From positions 12,115,061 through 12,179,060 of the forward strand of contig CM038912.1 of assembly GCA_021904315.1 (NCBI GenBank): 64,000 nucleotides of DNA. Direction: 5' to 3'. The position numbers were made by a program, and so were the translations under genes. Numbering within the stretch: the first letter of the stretch is position 1; the number at the start of each line of letters is the position of its first letter. The notes under the pieces were generated by a model, which was not told the DNA's origin, did not search any database, and worked only from the letters and a program-made list of their open reading frames with translations. This document shows positions 36,721-46,927 of this stretch, piece by piece. Source of the stretch: Sphagnum magellanicum. Its lineage: Eukaryota > Streptophyta > Sphagnopsida > Sphagnales > Sphagnaceae.

Positions 36721-39700
36721 TTACTTTTCTTCTTTCCATTGCCACCTTCACATTATGGATGGAGACACACTAGAGATGTAATGCCACAAAATGAAACTAA
36801 ATACATTATGATGCGGACTTGGGTTTGAATTGTTGCATGGAGCACATCTCCTACTACAATGTTCTTTGTGAACAAACCATCATCAAACCTTCTCTTTTCC
36901 TTTTTGTCCAAGAATCGTACATGTTCCATAAATGTAAGTAATTTATTTACATTATGCGTAATTGTACAACCTTTTATTCTCATTTAGGCATTTGTAAATG
37001 CCTAACTTTGGCCATGTAAATGTAAATATAAATGGTTTATACATACCCATTATATAAATATGTGAAAATTCATGAAATTTTATGTAAAAAGAAATTTCTT
37101 TGTTTCAAGATTTAGAGCTGTCAATTCACCTTACTTTGGTTCGATCAAAATATATTAAATGCATGAATTTGAATGGGAAAAATCTTTTAATCTCATTGAG
37201 TTTGCCTTCATTAACAAATACAAAAAGAAAAGAATGCATGAAAAAAGTAAATAATAAATAAAATGCACAAGTAATGTGCAATAAACATGTCAATAAATAG
37301 CTTACCCATTACACATACAAAATTGTTATTTCACTAAAGGTAATTAGGAAAACAAGTTCCAACCACCACATCTAGCAATCCCACTAGCCCAAAAAAAATC
37401 TTCCCTTCTCCACACAACCTTATTTTGCTCAACATTGAATACCATCATTAATTTTTATCATTTCCATTGGTCCTTTGAAATGTTTACAAGCCTCCAAACC
37501 TTATTACACATTTAATTGTTCATTCACTCAAAATAATTAAGAAAAAAAATCAAACCACTAAATTCAGCAATTTCATTGGCTACAACATTTTTCCCTCACA
37601 CTTACAAACAAGCCTATTTAGCACCCTCTTTGTATTAATATTGTAATAATATTGTAACCATTTTCTATATATAAGCAAGGTTTTAAACGTAGTTTGATGT
37701 AAAAAAAGATTGGATAAGAAAATTTATTAAGTTTCATCCAAACCCCAAAAGGAGAGTTTTGATGATGTGCCTACAATTGGAAATTGGCATCCAAAACAAT
37801 TTGGGTCAAGTAGTATAGAATGCCTAATTCTCAATTGTGAAAAATGTGCACTTGCTATTGATTTTCAAAAGAAGAAACTAACTGAACCACAAAATGTTGG
37901 ATGCATACAATAAGATTTATGGCATGTGAATAAAACATCTTATAAGAATTAACAAAATAGACTTGAATTCCAACAATTCATCACATGACCTCATGGACCC
38001 CAAGTGCAATCAAAGACCCAAGATTTTTAATGAAAACATGCTACATGATGCATTCACAAATAAAAAATCAAGCCAATTGTGTACTATTTTGATAACACAT
38101 GTTTACTTGTCAACACCTAATTGCATGATCTTAAGGCAATATGTTTTGTAATTTGATTTTTAAGTTGCAAAGGACAACATTGATAAGCTCATGATCTTCC
38201 ACATTCCCTAAAACCATGAAATATTTCACAACTTTATAAACTTGAAATATTCTCCCATGTAATGTTGAAAAATAGAATTTGATGATAAGTTTACGAAGAG
38301 GGAAATAAAAAAGTTTCCATCTAAGTTGTTTTCCAAAGAACACATAAGTTGTTTAACTAAGGTTGCCACATAAGTTGTGTTTCAAAAGAATGGTGGGCCT
38401 TCATGAGTAGGACCCATGCCCCAAAACAAATGTATAACCTTTGCATTTAGGTGAGATTGAGTTCAAGTTGTTTTACAAAAAAATAATGAGAAATTTTCCT
38501 AGTGTGTTTGGAAGGCACCTTGCGTTTGTGAATAATACAAATTTAAAAAGAAAAGGTGTAATAAGCTTCTTGTAAGTTTAAGATGCTTCATACTCTAAAT
38601 ATGTTTATGGTACATCACAATGGGGGACATTTTCAAAATGTAGGGTGAAATTTAGTTGCCACTTCATTTTAGGCATTTTAAGTTCATGCCCGAACCCTGG
38701 GTCTTACCCTACACAAATCATCATTCATTTTTAGAAGAAAAAGTCTTATAGCAGGATAGGAATTTCATATGCAATCTTAATTAACATAATGTTTATATAT
38801 TTGAACGGCAACTTATAATGTGGTATATTGGACCCACATATTCAATTGTATTTTCATAAAAATGTGATGTGGTTTTCATTGTAAGTTGACCAATTTTGGC
38901 CTTAATTAATTTCTTGAATATTGTTTATTTAAAGTTGAATTGGAACAACAAGGTTAAGTATAGTGAACCGGAATGTTCTTAGAATGAATGACAAATATCC
39001 AATAGTTATCAACCCAAGGTATATAACTACTTACACACCAATTTTCAAAAAACCACACAACATTGTAAAATTCTTTTTAATTTAAAAAAAATTCCTAGGT
39101 ATATTTGGAGGGCACCTTATGTTTACCTTTGCTTTTATGCTTTAAGAGCCCTCTTACACCTACTAAGTTGGTTTTCCCACTTTTATTGCTGATAATCTCC
39201 CAATGTTTACGTGTGTTATACAAAGTTTGGAGAAAATTCCTAGTGTATTTGAAAGGTACTTCGTGTCTATGAATATCCCTCCTAGAAAGAAAAGGGATAT
39301 CATGGCTACTACTTAAAGAGTGGGAGGAATTTAACACTTATTTTTCATTCTTAGAGCATCCCTTCCACTTTTAAGCTAGATTTGTGCACCAAGAGTTAGT
39401 AGGCATCATGTTTTTATTAGCTATGTCCCAAACTTGAGATAGATCTCTTGATATTTAGTGACATGCAATCGTAATTGATTCTAGTTTATCAATGTTTGAT
39501 TCAAAGGATCTAACTCTTAGGGACAAAGACCTAAATGGTGAAAATTGCACAAGCTATATTTTTGTTTGACATGTTAAAAAAAATTAAGCTTGCCATTCAA
39601 TAATTGTTGATTTATTACATATTATGCATTGCCAAAATTCAATAACTCTTTTCACTAAGGTTTAACTACATGAACAACTTGGCAAGGAGTTGTATTATTT

Positions 39701-40060
39701 TTTTCATAGCAACAACAAACTCCATAGATGCAATCACATTCAATAAGTATACCTTGAAACTACATATTCTTGAAACCATCTTCTAATTCCCAAATATCTT
39801 GATGGTATTTGCAACAACAATTGTTGAATTCCTTAATTCTCTTTACAAATCAAAACTTAAAAGCTACAAATGATGACAATCCAATCATTGCATCTCCATC
39901 CTTCTCCTTGAATTTTGTAAAAAGTTGTAACTAAACCAAACAAACAATGATATATGACACATGTTTTACTACAAGATTAAATAAGACATACATGACCATA
40001 CACTGGAGAATCCTTTAAATTAGGATCATTCTTGTGTTGGTAAGTTAAACTTTAAATTCA
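36721..40060. other. intergenic DNA with a dispersed 40-bp motif
   Basis: No gene is recognised. A motif around TTCCTAGTGTATTTGGAAGG with CACCTT and GTTTATGAATA following occurs in imperfect copies at about 38,493, 39,090, 39,234 and again at about 41,540. It does not form a regular tandem array. Nothing else could be supported. Confidence 0.5.
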
Positions 40061-40067
40061 ATTAATT

Positions 40068-40350
40068 CAAGGACATGAAAGGACACACATGAATATACAA
40101 GAAGTTAAAGGATTTCATTTATATTTGGACAAGGAAATGGAAAGGAACCAAATGAATATATAAGTAGTTAAAAAGGATGTTGTGCAATATAGTGGACTAG
40201 GACATGAAAAGAACCATAAAAATATACAAAAAGCCAAAAAGCATTCCATTTATAATGGACAATGACATGAAAAGAATCACATAAATATATAAGAAGTTAA
40301 AAGGACTTCACATATACTTTTGCAAAAGGATATGAAAGGAACCTAAAAGA
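40068..40350 (+). repeat. tandem repeat, period about 63-65 bp, about 4.4 copies
   Basis: Successive units begin GGACATGAAAGGA (40,071), GGAAATGGAAAGGAACC (about 40,134), GGACATGAAAAGAACC (about 40,199), TGACATGAAAAGAATC (about 40,265) and GGATATGAAAGGAACC (about 40,328). Each contains ATATAYAAGAAGTTAAA in its middle. Copies differ at roughly one site in five to ten. No coding capacity. Confidence 0.85.
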
Positions 40351-40699
40351 AAAACATGGCCATTCTTCCTAAAGTTACCAAAAACTCTTCACCCATTTAA
40401 TTTGAGTTCATAATAATGTGAATATTTACATTACATGTTCTTGTTAGATTTCATTGCAAACATTATTTTAGGATAGAGCATACCATGGTAAAGCCATTGG
40501 TTCCAAATTAACCCTGTCTTGATTTGGGGCTTAAAAAATTGACTGAAATACGAGTAAGCTAAGCCTTGTGATGTTCACACAAGTGGGATAGGTAAAATAG
40601 TATGGTGAGGTCAATTGAACCTGACAATAAAGTGTTCACATTGAAGGATTTTTCAAACTATGTTCACATTGTATGGGCAGCCTGGGGAAACTTAGGATT

Positions 40700-41175
40700 T
40701 TTTTTTCATTCTGCCCGAAAATTTGGGCATTCTGAAATTTTCTTGAGAAATGTTTTCTAGGATGCTTGAAGTTTTCTGGGAAATTTGTTATGCTGCTCAA
40801 TAATTTCTGGCAGATTATATACGTTGAAAAAATTTCTTTTCTACTCAAAAATTTAGCAACTCGAAAAATCTTGATGCTCGAAAAAGATAGGGGAGAAATT
40901 TTTTTGAGGATGCTCCAAAAAATTGGCAGTTTTGGAATTTTTAGGGTGCCTCAGAATGTTATAAAGGTTGATTTTATTTATTTATAATTCCATTTCTGCC
41001 CAAAATTTTTGGGCGCTCTGAAAAATCCTTATGCTAAATGTTTTCGGGCACATTGTAAATTTTATTATGCCCGATAATTTCGGGCACCTCATAAACATTA
41101 AAGAAAATTTTCATTTATACCCAAGCATTTTCGGCACTCTGGAAAAATCCTGACACTTGAAATATTTCAGGCAAT
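40700..41175. repeat. minisatellite with palindromic GCCCRAAAWTTTYGGGC motif
   Basis: The phrase TGCCCGAAAATTTGGGCAT and variants recur at about 40,711, 40,996, 41,069 and (damaged) 41,140, each followed by TCTGAAAAATCCT or similar. The core reads almost the same on both strands, so each unit can form a small hairpin. Frames crossing it have no family resemblance. Confidence 0.75.
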
Positions 41176-41206
41176 TTGGTCATGCCTCAGGAGTGGGATG
41201 ATGGCA

Positions 41207-41273
41207 AAATAAGTGCTTGCCTATGGTGTAGGCAAGGGGCACTTATTTCAAGTATGCTTCACTATGTGAAGCA
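41207..41273. repeat. two adjacent short hairpins
   Basis: AAATAAGTGCTTGCC (41,207-41,221) pairs with GGCAAGGGGCACTTATTT (41,231-41,248) around a 9-bp loop. Directly after, TGCTTCAC and GTGAAGCA (41,255-41,273) form a second stem. A comparable but distinct hairpin stands at 63,181-63,256, and both lie near GGCTTTAC-type words, so they may be tips of one dispersed element. Confidence 0.7.
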
Positions 41274-41308
41274 CTACAAAATTTCTACCAATGCTTTATG
41301 AACCAAGG

Positions 41309-41310
<2 letters not shown>

Positions 41311-41341
<31 letters not shown>
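41311..41341. repeat. (CT)n microsatellite
   Basis: An uninterrupted CT dinucleotide run of about 31 bp. A typical plant simple repeat with no gene evident next to it. Confidence 0.95.
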
Positions 41342-41343
<2 letters not shown>

Positions 41344-42213
41344 CACTTCATGAGCACCTTGGGCTGAAGCTTTACAATGGATGAAGCCCATGCTGCCTAA
41401 AGCTCGCATTGAGAGGGGGAACATTCTCAAAATGCCATGCCAAACTTGACTATAGCTTTTTCCTGGGCCCTTTATTTTGAGAATTGCCCCCCCACCCCCT
41501 CCCCAATTAGGGCTTTATCCTATGCATAATGACATGTCAAAGTTTTCCAAGTGTATTTGAAATGCACCTTTAAATCCATAAGATTCAATCCTAATATGCG
41601 AGGTCATTTTATGTTTTTCAACAAGATCTTATGTTTCTAGGCGGACTCTTACATCTTTGTGAGAGCATGCCATTTTTCTTTGCATAATGAATACGATTTT
41701 GGCCATTAGATATGAGAGAAAAATCTCTCATGAGTCATTACACATGGTAAGGCCATTGAAAAAGGTGTTACTAGAATTCAACACCTACCCTTGGCTATCA
41801 CCTCAAGCTCAAGTGGGCACCTATTTAAGCATCATTCAAACCTAATGTTTGAGTAAATAGGGTTAAGCAGCTTAACATTTAGTTAACATCATAAAAGGAA
41901 AATATTTATGTTAAAATTAGCACTAACCTAAAATAGTAATTTTAATGTTCATTCAAATTTCACACATAGATTAGTGTTAAACTAAACAAATGTATAAAGA
42001 GGGAAAGCAACTTATCTTTCTCATGATGAACTTCACATAGGATAAATGTTAGTGGCTACAACCAACATTGTAATAAATTATTGAGGTAAACCTTGCAATC
42101 GAGATTGTGGTTTTGTAACATTGAATTTTTAAAAATCATTTTTGGGCTCTTGAGTTAAGATCTCAAAACCTAAGCTTTCAACTAGGCATCAAGGTTAACT
42201 ATGACACAAATGC

Positions 42214-42360
42214 TAACACCACTTGCCCCCCTCCCCCCCCCCCCCCCCCCCAAAAAGAAATTGCTACGTATATCACTTGCCAACAAAGATGTCACATCAT
42301 CAACAATGCTACCTAACACCACTTGCCGACAAAGATGCCACATCATCAACAATGCTACCC
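42214..42360 (+). repeat. poly-C tract followed by a 46-bp tandem duplication
   Basis: A run of 19 C (42,233-42,251) is followed by two near-identical units beginning CACTTGCCAACAAAGATG (42,274) and CACTTGCCGACAAAGATG (42,320), period 46 bp. A third partial start (CACTTGCCCC) precedes the C run at about 42,220. The length of the C run is uncertain in any assembly. Confidence 0.88.
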
Positions 42361-42750
42361 AGGACTAAAAGTGTGTTCACACTTGGTGTTAGGGACTCTA
42401 GTGTTGAGTCCATTGACACCATAATAGTCATTTAAGACTTCAACTTACTTATCATGAAGATTTTTATGTTAAACTAACATTCACTTAACATTAAGCTATG
42501 GTCCATTTAACATTGGATGCCACCTAGATTTTCATTTAACATTGATTTAACATCAAGTGTGAATGCACCATAAGTATCCAAATATACCCAAAAATCAAGC
42601 AAATCTAACATGGACGTCCCATAGACTTAGCACTTAGTGTGTGAGTGATGCCATAAATATTCTGGTATTGCCGGCCCCTCTCCTACCACCTAACGCTCAC
42701 CTCGTGCTTCAGGCTTCATAATGGATAAAGGTCAGGTTGGAGAGCGGTTA
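42361..42750. other. intergenic DNA upstream of the reductase gene
   Basis: Nothing recognisable is seen except a change to less AT-rich composition from about 42,660 that continues into the gene. The upstream boundary of the promoter is not visible. Confidence 0.4.
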
Positions 42751-42758
42751 TCAGTGAC

Positions 42759-42764
42759 CACGTG
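42759..42764. promoter_or_regulatory. G-box (CACGTG) upstream of the reductase gene
   Basis: A CACGTG core in the context TGACCACGTGAAGTC lies 367 bp before the start codon at 43,131, and a second ACGT core (TTCACGTAAC) follows at about 42,790 as a partial inverted copy. G-boxes bind plant bZIP and bHLH factors. Use as a promoter element is inferred from position only, and no TATA box could be assigned. Confidence 0.45.
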
Positions 42765-43130
42765 AAGTCTCTCCCTACCCAGCTGGTGCTTCACGTAACT
42801 TGTAGGGAAGAATGTCCAAGCTCTCCTCTTTTGCTTGCAAAGCTCAGTTCTTTTTCGCACAAAATTCCATGCCCAATCTCGAGTGCAAGTCGCAGTTCAG
42901 CTTCATGCAGGGGTACATAGATATGATGCTCCATACCCAAGCTCAGTTCTTCATACAAGAGATGATGCACAAGCGTGCTCAGTTACTCTCTCACTTTCTC
43001 CCTGTTCTTCTTCATTCTTTGTACAGGAGATAGAGATCAACACCCCCCACACCCACCATCTTGTGTTCTGCGATTTACTGCCATCTGGGAGATTCTGGTG
43101 CGAAGGGCCCGAGCTCCAGGCTACTCAAAT

Positions 43131-44636
43131 ATGGCTTCTTATTCTTCTTCTTCTTCTTCTTCTTGGCCACGGTTTCTGTTTCCCAATCCCAACAGCTTCA
43201 TCACAGCTTTGGATGTTGTGATACTCTTGACTGGTGTGTATTTAGCTTACAATGAATTCTCGGGGATGGGCTTACAGTATTCCAAATTTGCTGTCGCGGG
43301 CCTACATGAGAGAAATGAACAGAAGTCTAAACAAAAGAAGAAGGAGAAGGTGTTCCAATTCAAGAGCAAGTCGGGGATGCTGCTTCTTTACGCTCCTGCA
43401 GACTGCATTGCCATCTTGTTTCTTGCTTACAGTTTGTCATGCTATATTGTCGCTGGCCAGCTGCCCATGTTTCTCCATGCACTTACGGAACTTCCAGGCA
43501 TAGCTACATCACATCTGAAGCAGTATTGCACATCCGACTTCGACTACCGCCTCCTCGCTGTTGCAGCTGCTTTCTCCATCCATTTCAGCAAACGAGTTCT
43601 TGAGGTTAGTATTTTGCAGCTCGAATCTATGAGCTAGCAGCTTTGTGGAAGCTATATGTGTGCTCAAGACCCATCTCTTTACTGTCAACCAGAAGTGTTT
43701 GTAGTTTGTACTGCAAACACTTTCCCGGTTGCATTAGAGCATCTCCACCGGTGCTCAGTATGTGGCCCTGCACTGGAAATCTTGGATGAGGTGCAGCAGT
43801 CGAATCCAGTGGATCCACCAGAAGACTGCTCTGACCCTGGAATAATGCACAACTTCCAGGGCCCTTGAGGAGCCCTTGAAGAGTCTAATAAACACATATT
43901 TCTTGACTGATCCCTGTTTCTGATTGGCTAGAAATTTTGATTGATCTGGGTGGGTTGTGATTAGTACTCTCCCACCTATTTGCAGTCCCAGTTTTAGTTT
44001 TATGGGTGGGGTTGGAAAAAAGTAAATAGACTTGGATGTGAGAAATATTTTTGCAAGTTCACATACTGAGCACCACTGGAGATGCTCTTACCATACAGAA
44101 GTGAATTGCTTCTTTCTGTGCTAACTAGTAGATCATGTGACCCACTGCAGGTCCTGTTCTTGCATCGCTTTTCAGGCACAACAGGCGGATGGGATACATT
44201 CAAGATCTCCATGATTTATACAATACTAGTTGGTTCTTTGCTGTGTACACAAGTTTTGTCATTCAGTCTGCCTGGAACTTCTTCACCCACAATTGATCTG
44301 AAGGGGCTCGGAGTTTCTCTTTTCCTACTGGGAATTTGTGGGAACTTTTACCACCACTACCTCTTGTCATGCCTACGAGAAGATGGGAACAACAAAAACA
44401 AATATGTGGTGCCACATGGAGGTTTGTTCGAGCTTCTCGTGTGCCCTCACTACGTTTTTGAGATAATAGATTTCATTGGTATAGCAACCATTAGCCAAAC
44501 TATTTTAGGATTTTGCTGTACCTTTTTTGTGGTTGTTTACCTCACAGGACGCACATCACAAACCAAGAAATGGTATGCAAAGAAAGTTGAAGGTTTCCCA
44601 CAAGATAGAAAGATCCTTATACCCAAGTTCTATTGA
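43131..44636 (+). CDS. steroid 5-alpha-reductase family protein (3-oxo-5-alpha-steroid 4-dehydrogenase-like)
   Basis: Two exons, 43,131-43,604 and 44,151-44,636, joined by a phase-0 GT-AG intron directly after KRVLE, give 319 aa with stop TGA. The C-terminal half carries the family signature: GNFYHHYLL (around residues 223-231), PHGGLFELLVCPHYVFEI (247-263) and WYAKKVEGFPQDRKILIPKFY at the C-terminus. The N-terminal half has hydrophobic helices near residues 24-40, 83-108 and 140-152, a Lys-rich cytosolic loop (64-80) and the conserved SGMLLLYAPA. These enzymes sit in the ER and use NADPH to reduce a conjugated C=C bond. Architecture resembles the plant DET2-like At5g16010 group more than DET2 itself or enoyl-CoA reductase (no ubiquitin-like N-terminus). 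It is longer than the roughly 270 aa I recall for that group, mainly by a segment at about 100-138. Substrate unknown; polyprenol reductase is a less likely alternative. A Ser run at residues 5-11 is encoded by a (TTC)n microsatellite. The ATG is chosen because the family starts near FLFPNPNSF. Confidence 0.92.
43737..44087. mobile_element. PIF/Harbinger-like MITE in the reductase intron
   Basis: A 351-bp element has inverted terminal repeats of 28 bp with two mismatches (43,737-43,764 and 44,060-44,087) that start GAGCATCTCCA and share GGTGCTCAGTATGTG. It is flanked by a 3-bp TTA duplication (43,734-43,736 and 44,088-44,090). A TTA/TAA TSD is characteristic of PIF/Harbinger (Tourist-type) MITEs. 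It has no transposase. It fills about two thirds of the 546-bp intron and ends 63 bp before the acceptor, so splicing signals are preserved. Confidence 0.92.
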
Positions 44637-45900
44637 ATCTGAGCTTTGTTGTCTTCAATCCTAATTTCTTGAAGTCTCCCATCTTGTGTCATATGGAGTG
44701 GTATGTTCCCTTCCCAGAAAAGGGGGAAAAAAACCCTTGAAATGCTGAACATTTGTAATGCGTCTTTTGAGGCAGTTGTGTCCCCCTTGCCTTTCGGAAT
44801 TTTGTGCTCATGAGTTCAGGAACAGAAGATATATCAATAAGATCAGGTCCTATTGTGATAGTGATGTAAGTAATAAGATGTGTGGGCCATATCATCTGCC
44901 TTCCTCCAATGTACGAACTTTATGTTGGTGGGAAATTCTCAATTTTAAACACAAGTTGAGTGATCAAGCTAGGCGGTTGACTTATGCAACCTCAGTAATT
45001 GAACAATTTCAATTTCATGAGTGTTGGTGATAAATTGCAGGGGGTCAGGCAAAAGGTATCATGGATTTTCTACAATTGATTCGTAGGCTATCAAAGTCAT
45101 GATCTTGTGTGGATGTTAGTCAGGGGTTTAGTTTGTTTTTGGTGCAGTTTTTTTTTTTTTTTTGGTTACTTCTTCATTGGCTGATGGAGAGATAGACTTA
45201 AATTGAGCAGAATTTTGACACTCAAAGAATCTTTGTTTCTCATTCAGATGCCGCATTTCACCTTGCAAAGTGTTTCCTAATTTGCAAACTTGTATTGGTG
45301 ACTGATGCAATTTCAAAGCTGCATCTCTTGATTTCTCAATTTGATTTTGACTTTTGTCAGGAGTTCTTTTACTGGGTATAACAAACAGTACAAGAATATA
45401 GGGGTGCAATTTCATGAATTCTTGCAATGAGAGTTGATCTTGTCATTAAGCAGGAGGCTTTGCTACATTTCTTGGGCATGGTTAATGGTGTGAACCTTCC
45501 CATTGCAAGCTTTCTATTTCTACTACATGTCTAGTGGTTAGCATTGGTGATTACTTATCTTGGCTTCATAATGGTTTGCACACATATTAGGATACATTCC
45601 TGGAGTCTCTTCAGTTTTGTTTCTTCACAACCATATGATACTCAAGCATTCAAAAGTTGTGATTTGAGACATTGGAAATTCTCCTCTTGTAAAGGGCAAC
45701 TTTTGCAATGTAAACAGATAACACCTTGAATAGCACAGTGTGGTCAGAGTGAATTAGCACTCACCAAGGCACCAGTTGGCCATTCTATCCATACGATGGG
45801 GTTGCATTTTTTCATCCGGCCTCAATTCGTCAACTTTTTTTGGTTTTTGACCTAAGAGCTTTTTTTTGGGGCCATTTTTTTCTCAACCCTGACCTCCATA
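44637..45900. other. reductase 3' flank, no further gene seen
   Basis: The first few hundred bases probably contain the reductase 3' UTR. No polyadenylation site can be fixed. A T15-type homopolymer lies at about 45,149-45,163. Short frames here have no recognisable content. Confidence 0.45.
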
Positions 45901-45962
45901 CTATGTTCCCACCTAGTTAACCTATTGACTTAGCTATCTTATTGACCTAGTTACCCTACTAA

Positions 45963-46075
45963 CCTACATCTTGGCCCTACCCACCAAGTAATAACTAAAC
46001 CCCCCTTCCTACTTACCTACATCTTGGCCCTACTTACCAAGTAACAACTAAACCCCCCCCTCCTACTTACCTACC
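45963..46075 (+). repeat. 54-bp tandem duplication
   Basis: CCTACATCTTGGCCCTAC at 45,963 recurs at 46,017, each followed by (C)ACCAAGTAAYAACTAAACC and a C run, then CTACTTACC. It directly precedes the longer degenerate array. Confidence 0.85.
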
Positions 46076-46920
46076 CTCTATCTTATCACTGGATAAACTT
46101 TTATCCTCTGGGCAAAAGCCTCTATCTTTTCATTGGATAAAATTTTATCCTCTAGGCAAAAGCCTCTATCTTTTTCATTGGCTAAACTTTTATCTTTTGA
46201 GCAAAAGCCTCTATCTTTACTTGGGTAAACCTTTTTTTCTTGGCAAAACTTATATCTCGTCATGGCTAAATCTCTACGTCTTGGCAAAACCTTTCTATTT
46301 GTTGGTTAAACCTCTATCTTTTCTTGTTTAAACTTTTATCTCTTGGCAAAAAAATTATCTTTTCTTTGCTGAACTTTTATCTTTCGACAACTTTTGTCCA
46401 TTTCTAGGCTAAACATTAGTTCTTAGCAAAACCTTTCTATTGTCAAGCTAAACCTTTTTACTTTTTGACTAAACCCTTATCTCTTGGTAAAAGAAATATC
46501 ATTTTTTGATTGAATTTTTATTTGTCGAAATTTATTTTTTACTTATTAACAAAACCTTTACCTTTTCCTAACTAAACCCTTATCTCTCAACAAAAGTAAT
46601 ATCTTTTACTAGCTAAACTTCCACCTCTTGGCTAAACCTTCATATTTTTTGGCTAAACCTTTACCTATTAGCAAAAGAAATATATTTTCTTAACTAAACT
46701 TTTACCTTTTGGCAAAACCTCTTTACTTATTGACTAAACCACTACCTCTTAGCAAAACTTTTACCTTTTTGTGGTTAAACCTCTATCTTTTGGTAAAATT
46801 AAATTTTTTAAGGCTAAATTTCCACCTCTTGACAAAACCAATATCTTTTTTTAACTAAACCCCTATCTTTTGGCAAAATTAATATATATTTTTGGCTAAA
46901 CTTCCACCTTTCAACAAAAA
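46076..46920. repeat. degenerate minisatellite of TAAACCTTTATCT / TTGGCAAAACC units
   Basis: About 845 bp consists almost entirely of alternating phrases resembling GGCTAAACCTTTATCT and CTTGGCAAAACCT, spacing roughly 25-30 bp per half unit. The first units (46,076-46,215) are the most alike and divergence grows downstream. Frames across the array encode repetitive KDRGFCS-type peptides on the minus strand, an effect of the repeat and not evidence of a gene. Confidence 0.85.
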
Positions 46921-46927
46921 TATAAGT

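Noticed and set aside
42812..43033. Frame just upstream of the reductase with repeated AQFF/SQFSF-like phrases
   Set aside because: It overlaps the presumed promoter or 5' UTR, is built from an imperfect CTCAGTTCTT repeat, and has no recognisable family. It could at most be an upstream ORF.
46078..46287. Minus-strand frame with repeated KDRGFC peptides
   Set aside because: The peptide repeat follows directly from the DNA minisatellite and has no homologue that I recognise.
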